From assembly GCA_002256345.1 (NCBI GenBank), contig NKIY01000003.1, positions 620,001 through 684,000 of the forward strand: DNA of 64,000 bases. The letters are read 5' to 3'. The notes under the pieces were generated by a model that was not told the DNA's origin, made no database searches, and saw only the letters and a list, made by a program, of their open reading frames with translations. This document shows, one piece after another, positions 1 to 8,769 of this stretch (the stretch's first letter is position 1; each line of letters starts with the position of its first letter). This stretch comes from Bradyrhizobiaceae bacterium PARB1 (GTDB lineage: Bacteria > Pseudomonadota > Alphaproteobacteria > Rhizobiales > Xanthobacteraceae). Position numbers and translations under genes: made by a program.

Positions 1-14
1 CAACTCCGCAATGG

Positions 15-419
15 TTGAAGATGCAGGTAAGGAGCCGCTGGAAAAAGCGGCCGAACCGAATCGGTGGGAGGGTGACCATGCCCGATACGGATGCAGCCCT
101 CATGACAGCCTTCTTGCACCGCGCCAACCCCATACATGCGCGAAATATCGTCGACCGTGCGATGGGACATTCCCGAATTCACAAGTACGATCGGCTCTCT
201 CTCCCCTCTGCCGAAGTTGTGATCCGCAGCAGCGCGAGCCATCCGGTCTCGGTGGACGAGCCGGGCGAGCTTTGCGTGCGCGGTCCCCAAGTCATGCGCG
301 GCTATTGGAACCGCCCGCAACTGCCTGAGGCGAATATCGGCAAGGTTATGCGCCGTTGCCTGAGGGCCGAACTGGCTGAGACCTCTCCCATCAACCCGCC
401 ACCCGTCGATTGTCCCTAA
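15..419 (+). pseudogene. Remnant of long-chain acyl-CoA ligase (FadD-type)
   Basis: The frame encodes a 134-residue peptide whose second half is made of two pieces of an AMP-forming acyl-CoA ligase. Residues about 62-102 contain LPSAEVVIRS and then GELCVRGPQVMRGYWNRP, the region in front of the hinge of FadD enzymes. This runs directly into LPEANIGKVMRRCLRAEL, which matches the extreme C-terminal motif holding the catalytic lysine (usually LPKTNVGKILRRELR). About 120 residues that normally lie between them, including the hinge and the A8 loop, are missing without loss of frame. The first 60 residues resemble nothing I recognise, and no N-terminal adenylation core is present. I infer a decayed gene, cut by an internal deletion. 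The start codon is not meaningful. A working ligase of a different subgroup lies at 4675-6303, so function is probably covered elsewhere. Confidence 0.7.
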
Positions 420-1093
420 GCCTCTTCCTCCCGGCCCAGACTCCGCCACACGCAATACGAATAGATGGTCGTGCCAAGGAGCAGGAGAGAAAGGCTCGTG
501 AACAGCGTGATCGCCAGCATGATTGACGGCACGCCCAATCCCGCCGCGGCCAGGAGCACGAGCCCGGTCGCGACCGCGCCCCATCCGAAGACGCGATGTG
601 TCCGGTACCACACATGGTCGCTGGCCAGCGTCCAGGGAAGCCGGATCCCGAGCGTGAAATTCGGCCGGATCTTGCCCGCGACATTCCCGGTCGCCACGAA
701 ACACACGCCAACCAGCGCCGTCACAAGGCGCGGGATATCCAGCGTAAGATCCAGGGCGCTCGCAATCAAAAGCCCATGACAACCTGCCAGCAGCAAGATC
801 GCAGTGACCCAGATCGTGTCATAGGCACGTTGCGAGCCGGCGAGATTGACCGCCCTCGGCTCGATCCGCGGCAGCAACACGAACAGGATTGTGAGCAGGG
901 CGCAGAGGCCCGGCATGATGAGAAGCGCAGTCCACGCCTCGCTGAAGCGGTCCGGCTGGCCTGCAATGTCGAAATGCACCGGCACGCGCTTGTCGACCGG
1001 AATACGCGTCAAGACCCAGGCCGACGCACCCAAGGTGGCGGCGGTGACGAGCAGGCTGAAGCGCTGCGCCAGGTGTCCCAACGGGCGGCTCAT
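416..1093 (-). CDS. SdpI/DUF1648-family integral membrane protein
   Basis: 225-residue membrane protein with about six hydrophobic segments. The N-terminal part (residues ~5-60) has the DUF1648 signature, with PVHFDIAGQPDRF after the first membrane span. The C-terminal part has the SdpI-like stretch GKIRPNFTLGIRLPWTLAS followed by the HRVFGWGAV segment. In Bacillus subtilis SdpI gives immunity to the SdpC toxin and relays the signal to the SdpR repressor; here no SdpC-like toxin is visible nearby, so the role may be general envelope stress or a sensor for its partner. The ATG at 1093 overlaps the TGA of the upstream ArsR-type gene (ATGA), which indicates translational coupling in a two-gene operon. 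A longer frame to 1186 exists but runs through the regulator gene and is rejected. Confidence 0.85.
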   Translation of the reverse strand: MSRPLGHLAQRFSLLVTAATLGASAWVLTRIPVDKRVPVHFDIAGQPDRFSEAWTALLIMPGLCALLTILFVLLPRIEPRAVNLAGSQRAYDTIWVTAILLLAGCHGLLIASALDLTLDIPRLVTALVGVCFVATGNVAGKIRPNFTLGIRLPWTLASDHVWYRTHRVFGWGAVATGLVLLAAAGLGVPSIMLAITLFTSLSLLLLGTTIYSYCVWRSLGREEEA

Positions 1094-1413
1094 GGTGCTT
1101 GGTCCTCGTTCGGAGCGGGTTTCGGGATCGTGTCGGAAGCCGGCGGCTCGGGGGGCGACGCCCCAAAGCCGCTCATGAACAGCCACAGGGTTTCCTCCAG
1201 CACGGAGAGATTCAGCTGGTAAATGACGCTGGTGCCGGATTTCTCGCTGCGCACGAGATCGGCCTCGCGCAGGACGGCGAAATGACCCGACAGGGTCGGC
1301 TTCGCCAGATCGAAGCGCTTCGTGATCTCGCCCGCGGTCATTGCCCGCTCACGCAGGAGCCGGAGGATTTCGCGCCGGGTCGGATCGGAAAGGGCTTTGA
1401 AGACCGCGTTCAT
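1090..1413 (-). CDS. ArsR-family autorepressor, SdpR-like
   Basis: 107-residue winged-helix regulator. The N-terminus MNAVFKALSDPTRREILRLL is the classic ArsR opening, and the recognition helix region lies around FDLAKPTLSGHFAVLREADLV (residues ~36-57). No CxC metal-binding motif is present, which fits the SdpR subgroup rather than the arsenic or zinc sensors. The last 30 residues are proline-rich and probably disordered. It overlaps the SdpI-type gene by four bases, reproducing the sdpRI arrangement of Bacillus in which the repressor controls its own operon. The start is fixed by the family N-terminus, yet no Shine-Dalgarno sequence precedes it: the bases right in front of the ATG form a palindrome, so the mRNA may be leaderless. 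Confidence 0.9.
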   Translation of the reverse strand: MNAVFKALSDPTRREILRLLRERAMTAGEITKRFDLAKPTLSGHFAVLREADLVRSEKSGTSVIYQLNLSVLEETLWLFMSGFGASPPEPPASDTIPKPAPNEDQAP

Positions 1414-1414
1414 G

Positions 1415-1438
1415 TTCGGTAATTAGCAAATTAGCGAA
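1415..1438. promoter_or_regulatory. Palindrome at the start of the sdpR-like gene, probable autoregulatory operator
   Basis: TTCGGTAATT, then AGCA, then AATTAGCGAA: the ten-base arms are inverted repeats with one mismatch. The site begins one base upstream of the regulator's ATG (minus strand). Its size and position suit binding of an ArsR-type dimer. Assignment to this regulator is inferred from position. Confidence 0.6.
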
Positions 1439-1763
1439 CGAGAGTCGATCTAATTCGGCGAGCGCCGAACGATGAGCTGTCACCTTATGACGACCGCGAC
1501 CTCCACCACTCGTCGAGCAATCCAAACATGCGACCTGCCAATCACAACTTCGGGAGAGGTCGTGAAAATGCGTAAACCTTGACCAGAGCTGGAAAATTTC
1601 TGCGGCAAATATGACACAGGTCGTAACCCGCATGCTGCACCGCGTATCTCGCCGCTGGAATCGCGGGAAAATTCAGCGATACTGCGCTTAACGGAATCGT
1701 GGCGCTTAGGGGCCTATTTTGAGGACGTAACATGCGTCCCGGCCTAGCAACTGGAACAGGGTT
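1439..1763. other. Intergenic region between sdpR-like gene and L,D-transpeptidase
   Basis: About 325 bases separate the divergent regulator and transpeptidase genes. Apart from the palindrome at its left edge I see no gene, RNA or clear repeat. It must hold the promoters of both flanking genes, but I cannot identify convincing -35/-10 boxes. Confidence 0.4.
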
Positions 1764-2447
1764 ATGTCTCTCAAGATTCGACTGGGTTTGATCGTCGCCG
1801 CCGGCATAATGCTCTCGGGCTGCATGCAGACCACTGCCATGTATCAGCCGGCGCCGGAATCGAGCCTCAAGCCTAATGACAAGGCCCAGCTGGCCAAGGC
1901 GAAATACGCGAAGGTCAACCCACCGGAGCCGTTCCGTCGCGCGATCGTCGATTTCCATCGCAAGGAACTGCCGGGCTCGATCGTGGTCGATTCCGACAAC
2001 CACTATCTTTATTTCGTGCAGGACGGCGGCAAGGCGATCCGCTACGGCGTGACCGTGGGTGAAGAAGCCCTCGCCTTCTCCGGCGTCGCTCGGGTCGGCA
2101 ACATGGCCGAATGGCCGAAGTGGACCCCGACTGCCGACATCCACAAGCGCATCGAAGGTCTGCCGGCCTCGGTTCCTGGCGGCGTGGACAATCCGCTCGG
2201 CGCCCGCGCGCTCTATCTCTATCAGGGCAACAAGGACACGCTGTTCCGTATCCACGGCACCAACCAGCCGGAATATATCGGCGCATCGATCTCCTCGGGC
2301 TGCATCCGCATGACCAATGAGGACGTGATCGATCTCTACAGCCGCGTGAAGCCGGGTGCCCTGGTCGTCGTGCTCGAGCCAAAGGCCGGCGACTCGCCGT
2401 ATAATTCGAAGCTGGCCCTGCAGGGCGGCGGCGGTACGCCTTACTAA
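1764..2447 (+). CDS. Lipoprotein L,D-transpeptidase (YkuD domain)
   Basis: 227-residue envelope enzyme expected to form 3-3 peptidoglycan cross-links or attach proteins to peptidoglycan. A lipoprotein signal peptide ends in LSGC with the lipid-bearing Cys20. The YkuD catalytic domain covers residues ~72-205; it shows the GSIVVDSDNHYLYFVQDGG opening strand, the catalytic His164 in HGTNQPEYIG and the nucleophile Cys180 in SSGCIRM. The substrate-side stretch WPKWTPT at residues ~117-123 is typical of the alphaproteobacterial group. It stands alone, followed by a strong terminator. The start is the ATG preceding the signal peptide, and the upstream GGAACAGGG can serve as ribosome site. The family is multi-copy in rhizobia, so the specific role is unknown. 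Confidence 0.93.
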   Translation: MSLKIRLGLIVAAGIMLSGCMQTTAMYQPAPESSLKPNDKAQLAKAKYAKVNPPEPFRRAIVDFHRKELPGSIVVDSDNHYLYFVQDGGKAIRYGVTVGEEALAFSGVARVGNMAEWPKWTPTADIHKRIEGLPASVPGGVDNPLGARALYLYQGNKDTLFRIHGTNQPEYIGASISSGCIRMTNEDVIDLYSRVKPGALVVVLEPKAGDSPYNSKLALQGGGGTPY

Positions 2448-2470
2448 GCTTCGTTACATTCCGATTTGAA

Positions 2471-2497
2471 AAGCGCCGGTGCCCCCGGCGCTTTTTT
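2471..2497 (+). terminator. Intrinsic terminator after L,D-transpeptidase
   Basis: Perfect 9-bp stem AAGCGCCGG / CCGGCGCTT with a five-base loop, directly followed by a run of T. Confidence 0.92.
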
Positions 2498-2679
2498 ATT
2501 GACCCAGCGTCTCACGCCCAGGTTTTGCGCGATAGAAACGGCTACGCATGCTTGCGAAGCCACCGACATCCTGCAAGTTGCCACATTGACAATTTGTCGC
2601 ACCGAAAGAACCGCCCCGAAACGGCAGACGTGCGGGCGATGAAATGTCGTCCATTCATTGCTCGGCTTTTGGGGGTGCC

Positions 2680-3396
2680 ATGAACATTCGTCCGTCACGT
2701 CGCAATTTTCTCGCCGGCTGCCTGTGTTGCGCCGGCTCTGCCGTCGCCTTCAAGGCCGGCCTGACCCCGGTCATGGCGGCCGGTGCGCATACCGACCTCA
2801 CCGCGGATCAGGCGCTGGACCTACTGAAAAAGGGCAATGCCGACTTCAAGACCGATACGCCTTCGCGCGCCGCCACGGGCCGCGAACGCCGGGAAACAGT
2901 CGCGCGCGGACAGACCCCGTTCGCGGTGGTGGTCGCCTGCGCGGATTCCCGCGTGGCGCCGGAACTGCTGTTCGGCCGCGGGCTCGGCGAACTGTTCATT
3001 GTCCGCAATGCCGGCAACATGATCGACACGGCCGCAATGGGATCGATCGAATATGCGGTCGGCGTGCTGGGCGTGCCGCTGATAGTCGTGCTCGGCCATG
3101 AGCGCTGCGGCGCGGTGGCCGCAGCGCTGGACGTCGTCACCAAGAATGCCACCTTCCCCGGCTCGATCGGCCGCATGATCGAACCGATCGTGCCGGCGGT
3201 GCTGACCGCACAGGCCAAGAAGCCCGACGACCTGCTCGACGCATCGATCCGCGCCAATGTCTCGCGCACGGTCGCCCGGCTGCGCACCACCATGGAGCCA
3301 ATGCTGCATGATCCGCTCGCGGCCCGCACACTCCGCATCGTCGGCGCGACCTACGATCTCGACGATGGGTCGGTGGATTTCTTCGACGAGGCGTGA
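2680..3396 (+). CDS. Tat-exported beta-carbonic anhydrase
   Basis: 238-residue zinc enzyme interconverting CO2 and bicarbonate, here predicted periplasmic. Residues 6-12 (SRRNFLA) form a twin-arginine motif followed by a hydrophobic stretch and a cleavage region near AAGA. The beta-class zinc ligands are Cys87 with the dyad Asp89-Arg91 (CADSR), and His140 and Cys143 (GHERCGAV). Length and motifs fit a complete enzyme. A longer frame from 2644 is possible, but the ATG at 2680 puts the Tat motif at the right distance from the N-terminus. It is a single gene with terminators on both sides. Exported beta-type anhydrases in proteobacteria are thought to help CO2 trapping or periplasmic pH control; which applies here cannot be told. 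Confidence 0.93.
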   Translation: MNIRPSRRNFLAGCLCCAGSAVAFKAGLTPVMAAGAHTDLTADQALDLLKKGNADFKTDTPSRAATGRERRETVARGQTPFAVVVACADSRVAPELLFGRGLGELFIVRNAGNMIDTAAMGSIEYAVGVLGVPLIVVLGHERCGAVAAALDVVTKNATFPGSIGRMIEPIVPAVLTAQAKKPDDLLDASIRANVSRTVARLRTTMEPMLHDPLAARTLRIVGATYDLDDGSVDFFDEA

Positions 3397-3415
3397 AGAT
3401 CCTTACGACGAGAAG

Positions 3416-3439
3416 GCGCCGGTCGAACCGGCGCTTTTT
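3416..3439 (+). terminator. Intrinsic terminator after carbonic anhydrase
   Basis: 8-bp stem GCGCCGGT / ACCGGCGC, loop CGA, followed by TTTTT. It lies between convergent genes. Confidence 0.9.
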
Positions 3440-3448
3440 CGCTATGAA

Positions 3449-4576
3449 CTAATGTAACAAATTGAGCGGAAAAGGCGCTTGTGCACGCTGTTTGCGCGGC
3501 TTCTTGGCTTTGGCCTTCGATTTCTGCTCGGGCTTGGCTTTCGGCTCCTCCGGTTTTGCCTCTTCGGCCTGCCGCTCCTTGTCCGGCTCTGCCTGCGCCT
3601 CCGGCTGCACCTGCGCAGGCTGTTCGCCGGGCCGCGCTTCCGGCACAACCTCCTTGCTCTCCGCCGTTTCCCGCGGTGGCGCCTCGGCCGGACGGGGGGC
3701 CGGCATCAAGGGCGCGATCTGCGGCCACGGGTCCCACACATCCCACTGGCAGATGCGATAGTCGCCGCGGCGCTCGGCGAGATCGAAATGGATGTGATCC
3801 TCGTGGTAGCCGTCCGACCCCGGCCCGAGCACGGTGGGAAAGCGCGCACACAGCGACAACAAGACCTTTTCGCGTAGCGCACGCGGTGTATTGCGCTCAG
3901 TCAACGCGATGGTCTGGCCATTGGCGAGCTTCAGCCCGCGCACGTCAAGCGCATTGGCCCGGCCATGCTCGGACAGTTTGGCGCCCTGCACGCGGTTGCG
4001 GCCACGGCAATTGAACGAATCGAAATTATCGATCTCCAGCAGTTTCGTGTTGAGGCTCCCGGCCAGCGGCGCCATATCCGTACGCACCCAGTCGACCACG
4101 GCCGCAGCCATGCTGCAGCGCATGGTGCCGGCAGGCTTGAGCGGTACTCGCGTCCTGTCCGGCAGCATGACCGCCTCCAGCCGCACCATATCTGGGCCAC
4201 CGCAGGCGCCCGGGCCCTTGATATCCGGAATGCTCGGCGCGATCGCGATGTCCTCGCCCAGCGCCAGCCGACAGGCCGAAGGCGGCGGCGGTTCGGGAGG
4301 TTTTGGGGAGACCGGCTTCTGCTCGGTGGCCATGTTCTCGGGCTGAGCGGGCGACGCGCCGGATTTGCCATCGTCTTTCGCGGCGCTCCCCGGCTCGACC
4401 TGCGGCGCTTCGGCTGGGCGCGGCTTCGGCAACGGCACCCGCGAGGTCGTCAAATAGGCCTGTGCCGGCAGTGCCGAAATCATGAGCAGCGCAAGAACCG
4501 CTCCAATTGTCGTTTGGCCGCAGCGGGATAGACCAAAAGTCGATTTTCCACCCGCTTTCCCCGCGCTACACTTCAT
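3449..4576 (-). CDS. Extensin-like C-terminal domain protein (secreted)
   Basis: 375-residue exported protein. An N-terminal hydrophobic segment (IGAVLALLMISALPAQA) is a signal peptide. Residues ~40-105 are rich in Pro, Lys and Glu and probably disordered. The extensin-like domain (residues ~105-285) contains conserved cysteines, the SEHGRANALDVRG stretch and GYHEDHIHFDL, which carry the HxxxxxxxD and HxH motifs of metal-dependent LAS/peptidoglycan peptidase-like folds. The last ~90 residues are a charged Glu/Lys/Pro tail ending in LNLLH. The domain is common in rhizobia, with presumed cell-wall function that has not been shown. The start at 4576 was preferred over 4606 because it brings the signal peptide closer to the N-terminus. 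Confidence 0.85.
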   Translation of the reverse strand: MKCSAGKAGGKSTFGLSRCGQTTIGAVLALLMISALPAQAYLTTSRVPLPKPRPAEAPQVEPGSAAKDDGKSGASPAQPENMATEQKPVSPKPPEPPPPSACRLALGEDIAIAPSIPDIKGPGACGGPDMVRLEAVMLPDRTRVPLKPAGTMRCSMAAAVVDWVRTDMAPLAGSLNTKLLEIDNFDSFNCRGRNRVQGAKLSEHGRANALDVRGLKLANGQTIALTERNTPRALREKVLLSLCARFPTVLGPGSDGYHEDHIHFDLAERRGDYRICQWDVWDPWPQIAPLMPAPRPAEAPPRETAESKEVVPEARPGEQPAQVQPEAQAEPDKERQAEEAKPEEPKAKPEQKSKAKAKKPRKQRAQAPFPLNLLH

Positions 4577-4674
4577 GGCAAGACCTAGTTCCCCAACGAT
4601 GGGCAAACCCGTCGTGGGCGCTGCGGTTCCTTAGCGGAAGCGCAAGCAGAACAGCAATGCGGAGGAGGAATCGA

Positions 4675-6303
4675 ATGCGCGGCTTGATGCAAGACTGGCC
4701 CCTGTTGTGTCATCGGATCATCGATCATGCAGCGAAGAACCACGGCGAGCGCGAGGTTGTCACCCGCTCCGTGGAAGGACCGATCCATCGCACCAATTAT
4801 GCCGAGATTCGCAAGCGCTCGCTGAAAGTCGCGCAGCGGCTCGACAAGGAAGGCATCGTGCTCGGCGACCGCGTCGCCACCATTGCCTGGAACACCTGGC
4901 GCCATCTCGAAGCCTGGTATGGCATCATGGGTATCGGCGCCATCTGCCACACCGTGAACCCGCGCCTGTTCCCGGACCAGATCGCCTGGATCATCAACCA
5001 TGCACAAGACCGCATCGTGATGACCGATCTGACCTTCATTCCGATCCTGGAAAAGATCGCCGACCAAATCCCGAGCGTCGAGCGTTACATCGTCTTCACC
5101 GACAAGGCGCATATGCCGGCGACCACGCTGAAGAACGCGGTCGCCTATGAGGACTGGATCAACGAGGTCGACGGAAACTTCCAGTGGAAGGAGTTCGACG
5201 AGAACACCGCAGCTGCCATGTGCTACACATCGGGCACGACGGGCGATCCGAAGGGCGTGCTGTATTCGCACCGCTCCAACGTGCTGCATTCGCTGATGGC
5301 GAATAACGGCGACTCGCTCGGCACCACATCGAAGGACACGATGCTGCCGGTGGTGCCGCTGTTCCATGCCAACAGCTGGGGCATCGCCTTCTCCGCACCG
5401 TCTATGGGCACCAAGCTGGTGATGCCCGGCGCCAAGCTCGATGGCGCGTCGGTCTATGAACTGCTCAGCACCGAGAAGGTGACTTACACTGCAGGCGTGC
5501 CAACGGTGTGGCTGATGCTGCTGCAATATATGCAGAAGGAGAAGCTGACGCTGCCGGACCTGAAGGTGGTGGTGTGCGGCGGCTCGGCGATGCCGCGCGC
5601 GATGATCGAGACCTTTGCGAATATGGGCGTCGAGCCGCGTCATGCCTGGGGCATGACGGAAATGTCGCCGCTTGGCACCGTCTGCGTCTTGCAGGGCCAA
5701 TTCAAGGATCTCGATGGCGCCGAGAAGTTCGACATCCTGCAGACCCAGGGCTTCTCGCCCTTCATGGTCGAGATGAAGCTGGTCGACGACAACGGCAAGC
5801 TGATCCCCCATGACGGCAAGACCTTCGGCCGCCTGCTGGTGCGCGGGCCGGCCGTCGCCAAGGGCTATTTCCGCGTCGACAAGAATATTCTCGACGACGA
5901 AGGCTATTTCGACACCGGCGACGTCGCCACCATTGATGCCTACGGCTATATGCGGATCACCGACCGTTCCAAGGACGTGATCAAGTCCGGAGGCGAATGG
6001 ATTTCGTCGATCGATCTGGAGAATCTCGCCGTCGGCCACCCGCAAGTGGCAGAAGCGGCTGTGATCGGCATCTTCCATCCGAAGTGGGACGAACGCCCGC
6101 TGCTGATCGTGCAGCTGAAGCCGGACCAGCAAGCGAGCCGCGAGGACATCTTGAACTACATGGACGGCAAGATCGCCAAGTGGTGGATGCCGGACGACGT
6201 GGTGTTCGTCGATGCGATCCCGCATACGGCGACGGGCAAGATCCTGAAGACGGCGCTGCGTGACCAGTTCAAGGCATACAGCCTGCCAACCGCGGCGGCA
6301 TAA
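4675..6303 (+). CDS. Acyl-CoA synthetase, AMP-forming (fatty-acyl or methylthiopropionyl-CoA ligase type)
   Basis: 542-residue ligase that activates a carboxylic acid with ATP and CoA. The start ATG is preceded by a very strong GGAGGAGGAA. Motifs: the P-loop [12 protein letters not shown] (residues ~183-194), the [10 protein letters not shown] adenine-binding motif (~323-332), the hinge [14 protein letters not shown] (~430-443) and the catalytic lysine in [10 protein letters not shown] near residue 522. The overall sequence is closest in my reading to the medium-chain/DmdB-like group (AlkK, 3-methylthiopropionyl-CoA ligase) rather than classical FadD. The substrate cannot be read from sequence. 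It is monocistronic, divergent from the extensin-like gene and convergent with yqeY. Confidence 0.9.
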   Translation: MRGLMQDWPLLCHRIIDHAAKNHGEREVVTRSVEGPIHRTNYAEIRKRSLKVAQRLDKEGIVLGDRVATIAWNTWRHLEAWYGIMGIGAICHTVNPRLFPDQIAWIINHAQDRIVMTDLTFIPILEKIADQIPSVERYIVFTDKAHMPATTLKNAVAYEDWINEVDGNFQWKEFDENTAAAMCYTSGTTGDPKGVLYSHRSNVLHSLMANNGDSLGTTSKDTMLPVVPLFHANSWGIAFSAPSMGTKLVMPGAKLDGASVYELLSTEKVTYTAGVPTVWLMLLQYMQKEKLTLPDLKVVVCGGSAMPRAMIETFANMGVEPRHAWGMTEMSPLGTVCVLQGQFKDLDGAEKFDILQTQGFSPFMVEMKLVDDNGKLIPHDGKTFGRLLVRGPAVAKGYFRVDKNILDDEGYFDTGDVATIDAYGYMRITDRSKDVIKSGGEWISSIDLENLAVGHPQVAEAAVIGIFHPKWDERPLLIVQLKPDQQASREDILNYMDGKIAKWWMPDDVVFVDAIPHTATGKILKTALRDQFKAYSLPTAAA

Positions 6304-6313
6304 GGTCTTCCAA

Positions 6314-6341
6314 CCTCTCCCCGCTCTTTTGCGGGGAGAGG
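6314..6341. terminator. Hairpin between convergent ligase and yqeY genes
   Basis: Perfect 11-bp inverted repeat CCTCTCCCCGC / GCGGGGAGAGG with a six-base loop TCTTTT. There is no T-run on either strand, so it may be a weak bidirectional terminator or a member of the CTCCCC palindromic repeats (compare 47129-47179). Confidence 0.5.
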
Positions 6342-6348
6342 CTAAGAA

Positions 6349-6804
6349 CTACCCGTTCAGTGCGGCCTTCACCAGGCCGCTGGCTTTGCCGAAATCCATC
6401 TGGCCGGCATATTTCGCTTTCAGCGCTGCGATCACCTTGCCCATGTCCTTCATGCCGGCGGCACCGAGCTCGGTGATCTCGGCGGCAATCGCGGCCTTCG
6501 TCTCGTCTTCCGACATCTGCTGCGGCAGATAGGCCGTGATGACCGCGATCTCCTCGCGCTCCTGCGCGGCGAGTTCCGCGCGGCCGCCCTTGTCGTAAAG
6601 CTCCACCGATTCCTGGCGCTGCTTGATCATCTTCTGCAGCAAGCTGAGCAGATCGGCATCGCTGAGCGGAGGCTTGCCCTGGCCGCGGGCGTCGATATCG
6701 GCATTCTTGATAGCGGCATTGACCATGCGCAGGGTGGAAAGCTTGCGCTCGTCCTTGGCCTTCATGGACTCCTTGACGGCGGCATTGATGTCGTCGCGCA
6801 GCAT
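6349..6804 (-). CDS. GatB/YqeY domain-containing protein
   Basis: 151-residue soluble helical protein of the YqeY family, similar to the tail domain of the GatB amidotransferase subunit that binds tRNA. The typical N-terminus MLRDDINAAVKESMKAKD, the central LLQKMIKQRQES and the QEREEIAVITAYLPQQMS segment are all present, as is the C-terminal DMGKVIAALK. Length is normal for the family. Its exact role is unknown, though it is often linked to tRNA amidation. RBS GGAGACGC lies just before the ATG. It is not in an obvious operon here. Confidence 0.93.
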   Translation of the reverse strand: MLRDDINAAVKESMKAKDERKLSTLRMVNAAIKNADIDARGQGKPPLSDADLLSLLQKMIKQRQESVELYDKGGRAELAAQEREEIAVITAYLPQQMSEDETKAAIAAEITELGAAGMKDMGKVIAALKAKYAGQMDFGKASGLVKAALNG

Positions 6805-6913
6805 ATGCGTCTCCTTGTCGGCGGCCGCTCAGCGGCGCCCGAACTTCTGCTGGTGACGATCTAAGCGCTTTGCCGGGACGGCACAACATGCCCGCGGAAC
6901 CGCGGACCGGTCC

Positions 6914-8545
6914 TCACTGCGCCAGCCGGCGACCGCTGGAGGAGAAATCTTCCACCATGTCGGCCTGTCGGCCGGGATCGCCGGTATGGCCGCGCGGCGG
7001 CACCATCAGCGCAGCGATTGTCTTTGGTGTGCCGGGCCGGCCCCACAAGATTGGCTGCACATCGAAGCGCAGACGAATGTGATGGGGGTCGAGCGCTGCC
7101 ACACGGTCCATCCAGGCGATACAGGTCGGATCGTCGTCAAAACAGGTGCCAACCCAGCCCCGCGCCAGCGTCTGCGGTCGCGGCATTCCCCATGCATATT
7201 GAAACTGAAAGGGCCGACTGTAGCGCGGATGATCGGGGCTGTAGAACGCGGTGGCGAATGCAAGACCGTCATCGCCGCTAACCTGGATCATCGACCGGCC
7301 GGTCGCCGCATGCCAGCGCTTGGTCAGTTCGATCGCGGCCAGACGATAGTAAGTACGTTCATTGGGGGCGATACCATTACGATAAATCGCATGGATCGGG
7401 GCGGCAACGACGACGGCAACAAGCGCAACCCCCACTACCCACGTGGCAAGATTGACGACGAAGAAGCGTTCCAGTGTGAAGCTGGCGCCGCAAACGATCA
7501 GAATGACCGGCAGAAACAACCCCTGCGCTGCCCAGATCGACGGCATATTGGTGCCGAGTGCGACTGCTGTGATAGGCGGCAGCACGAGCGTGCCGATGAA
7601 TACCCAAAACAACAGGACAAGCCCTGACGGCATGGCGCGGAAATCGGCCACAAAACGACCGAGCCGCCGCCCCGCCGCGAGCGTCCAGGCGACTGCGGGA
7701 ATTGCAAGTGCGGCGCCGATGCCGAGCAGGAACATGGTCGCTTCACTGAGCGAATGGCGGAAGCCGAAGCCGCCCTGCTGCCGCAGAGGATAGGTCAGCG
7801 TCTGGCCGTCATTCATGACAAGCCAGTACAGATGCGGGCCGAGAACGATCAGGCCCGCAAGCGTCGAAATCCAGGGCGCCCAAGACTTAAAGTAAGCAGC
7901 GCGACGCGGATGGGCGAAGGTCGCGAGCGCGAAGCTGGCGACCAGGAACACCGAATAATATTTGCCCAGCATCGCCAGCGCCGCCAGCACGCCGGCGGCG
8001 ACCGACCAGCCGATCCTGCGCGTTTCGAACGAGCGCAGGTGGCAATAGGTGGCCAGCGGCCATATCGCTAGCAATACGGTGTTGGCATTGAAGCGCTGGG
8101 CGTAGAATTGATACACCGGCGTCAGCATCAGCAGCATCAGCACGACGGCGCGGGCATCCCCGCGCACGAAGCGCCGCGTGATCAGATCGACGGCGAACAG
8201 CGCCACCGCCGCATTGGTCATCGACAGCAACTGGAACGACCAGTCGGTGAGCGGGAAAACCTGTGTCCACATCCAGGCGACCCAGCCCATCAGCGGCGGA
8301 TGTTTGGCGTTGCCCCAGGCGAATTCCCGTCCGAGCGTCCAGGTCTCCAGCGCATCGGCATGCAGATCGCCGCTCTGATAGGCGATGACAAGGAACAGCC
8401 ACCAGGCCATTGCGAAACCTGCGATCAGAAGCGGGATCGCCCAGCCTCTCTCGATGCCGTCAAGCCAGGCCAGGAATGGGCGACGCCAACGCGCCGGCGC
8501 CGCAGCCGAACGTGCGGCCATGGCGGCGAAATAATCGAGCCGCAC
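6914..8545 (-). CDS. Glycosyltransferase family 39 (ArnT/PMT-like) membrane protein
   Basis: 543-residue polytopic membrane protein. After a first span (residues ~35-58) the periplasmic loop carries SGDLHADALETWTLGREFAWGN-type sequence with acidic residues, then KHPPLMGW, the hallmark of GT39/dolichyl-phosphate-mannose type transferases that use polyprenyl-phosphate sugars. Ten or so further hydrophobic segments follow and the C-terminal ~130 residues are soluble. Acceptor and sugar are unknown; lipid A or exopolysaccharide decoration is plausible. The frame opens with GTG at 8545; an ATG at 8521 (residue 9) is an alternative, and neither has a convincing ribosome site. Confidence 0.82.
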   Translation of the reverse strand: MRLDYFAAMAARSAAAPARWRRPFLAWLDGIERGWAIPLLIAGFAMAWWLFLVIAYQSGDLHADALETWTLGREFAWGNAKHPPLMGWVAWMWTQVFPLTDWSFQLLSMTNAAVALFAVDLITRRFVRGDARAVVLMLLMLTPVYQFYAQRFNANTVLLAIWPLATYCHLRSFETRRIGWSVAAGVLAALAMLGKYYSVFLVASFALATFAHPRRAAYFKSWAPWISTLAGLIVLGPHLYWLVMNDGQTLTYPLRQQGGFGFRHSLSEATMFLLGIGAALAIPAVAWTLAAGRRLGRFVADFRAMPSGLVLLFWVFIGTLVLPPITAVALGTNMPSIWAAQGLFLPVILIVCGASFTLERFFVVNLATWVVGVALVAVVVAAPIHAIYRNGIAPNERTYYRLAAIELTKRWHAATGRSMIQVSGDDGLAFATAFYSPDHPRYSRPFQFQYAWGMPRPQTLARGWVGTCFDDDPTCIAWMDRVAALDPHHIRLRFDVQPILWGRPGTPKTIAALMVPPRGHTGDPGRQADMVEDFSSSGRRLAQ

Positions 8546-8769
8546 GGAAATATCCGGAAATACCCAGTTTGGGGGTTGCTAGCGGCGAATCGCGGTTTCA
8601 GCAAGCAACCTTCGGGGTATTTGACTAATTCAACCTTGAAATAAGTTGATCCGGGGTCTCAGTAAGGCCTTTCAGGACGCGCCTCAGCGCCTTCTGTCCG
8701 GTTCCGGACGTGTGAATCCCTCCGATCCGGCTTTGACGCCGCACGGCCGCCGGACTATGTAGTCCTCTC

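Noticed and set aside
4585-6225. 546-codon frame antisense to the acyl-CoA synthetase
   Set aside because: His/Asp/Val-rich antisense translation with no family match; the plus-strand gene has all ligase motifs and a strong ribosome site.
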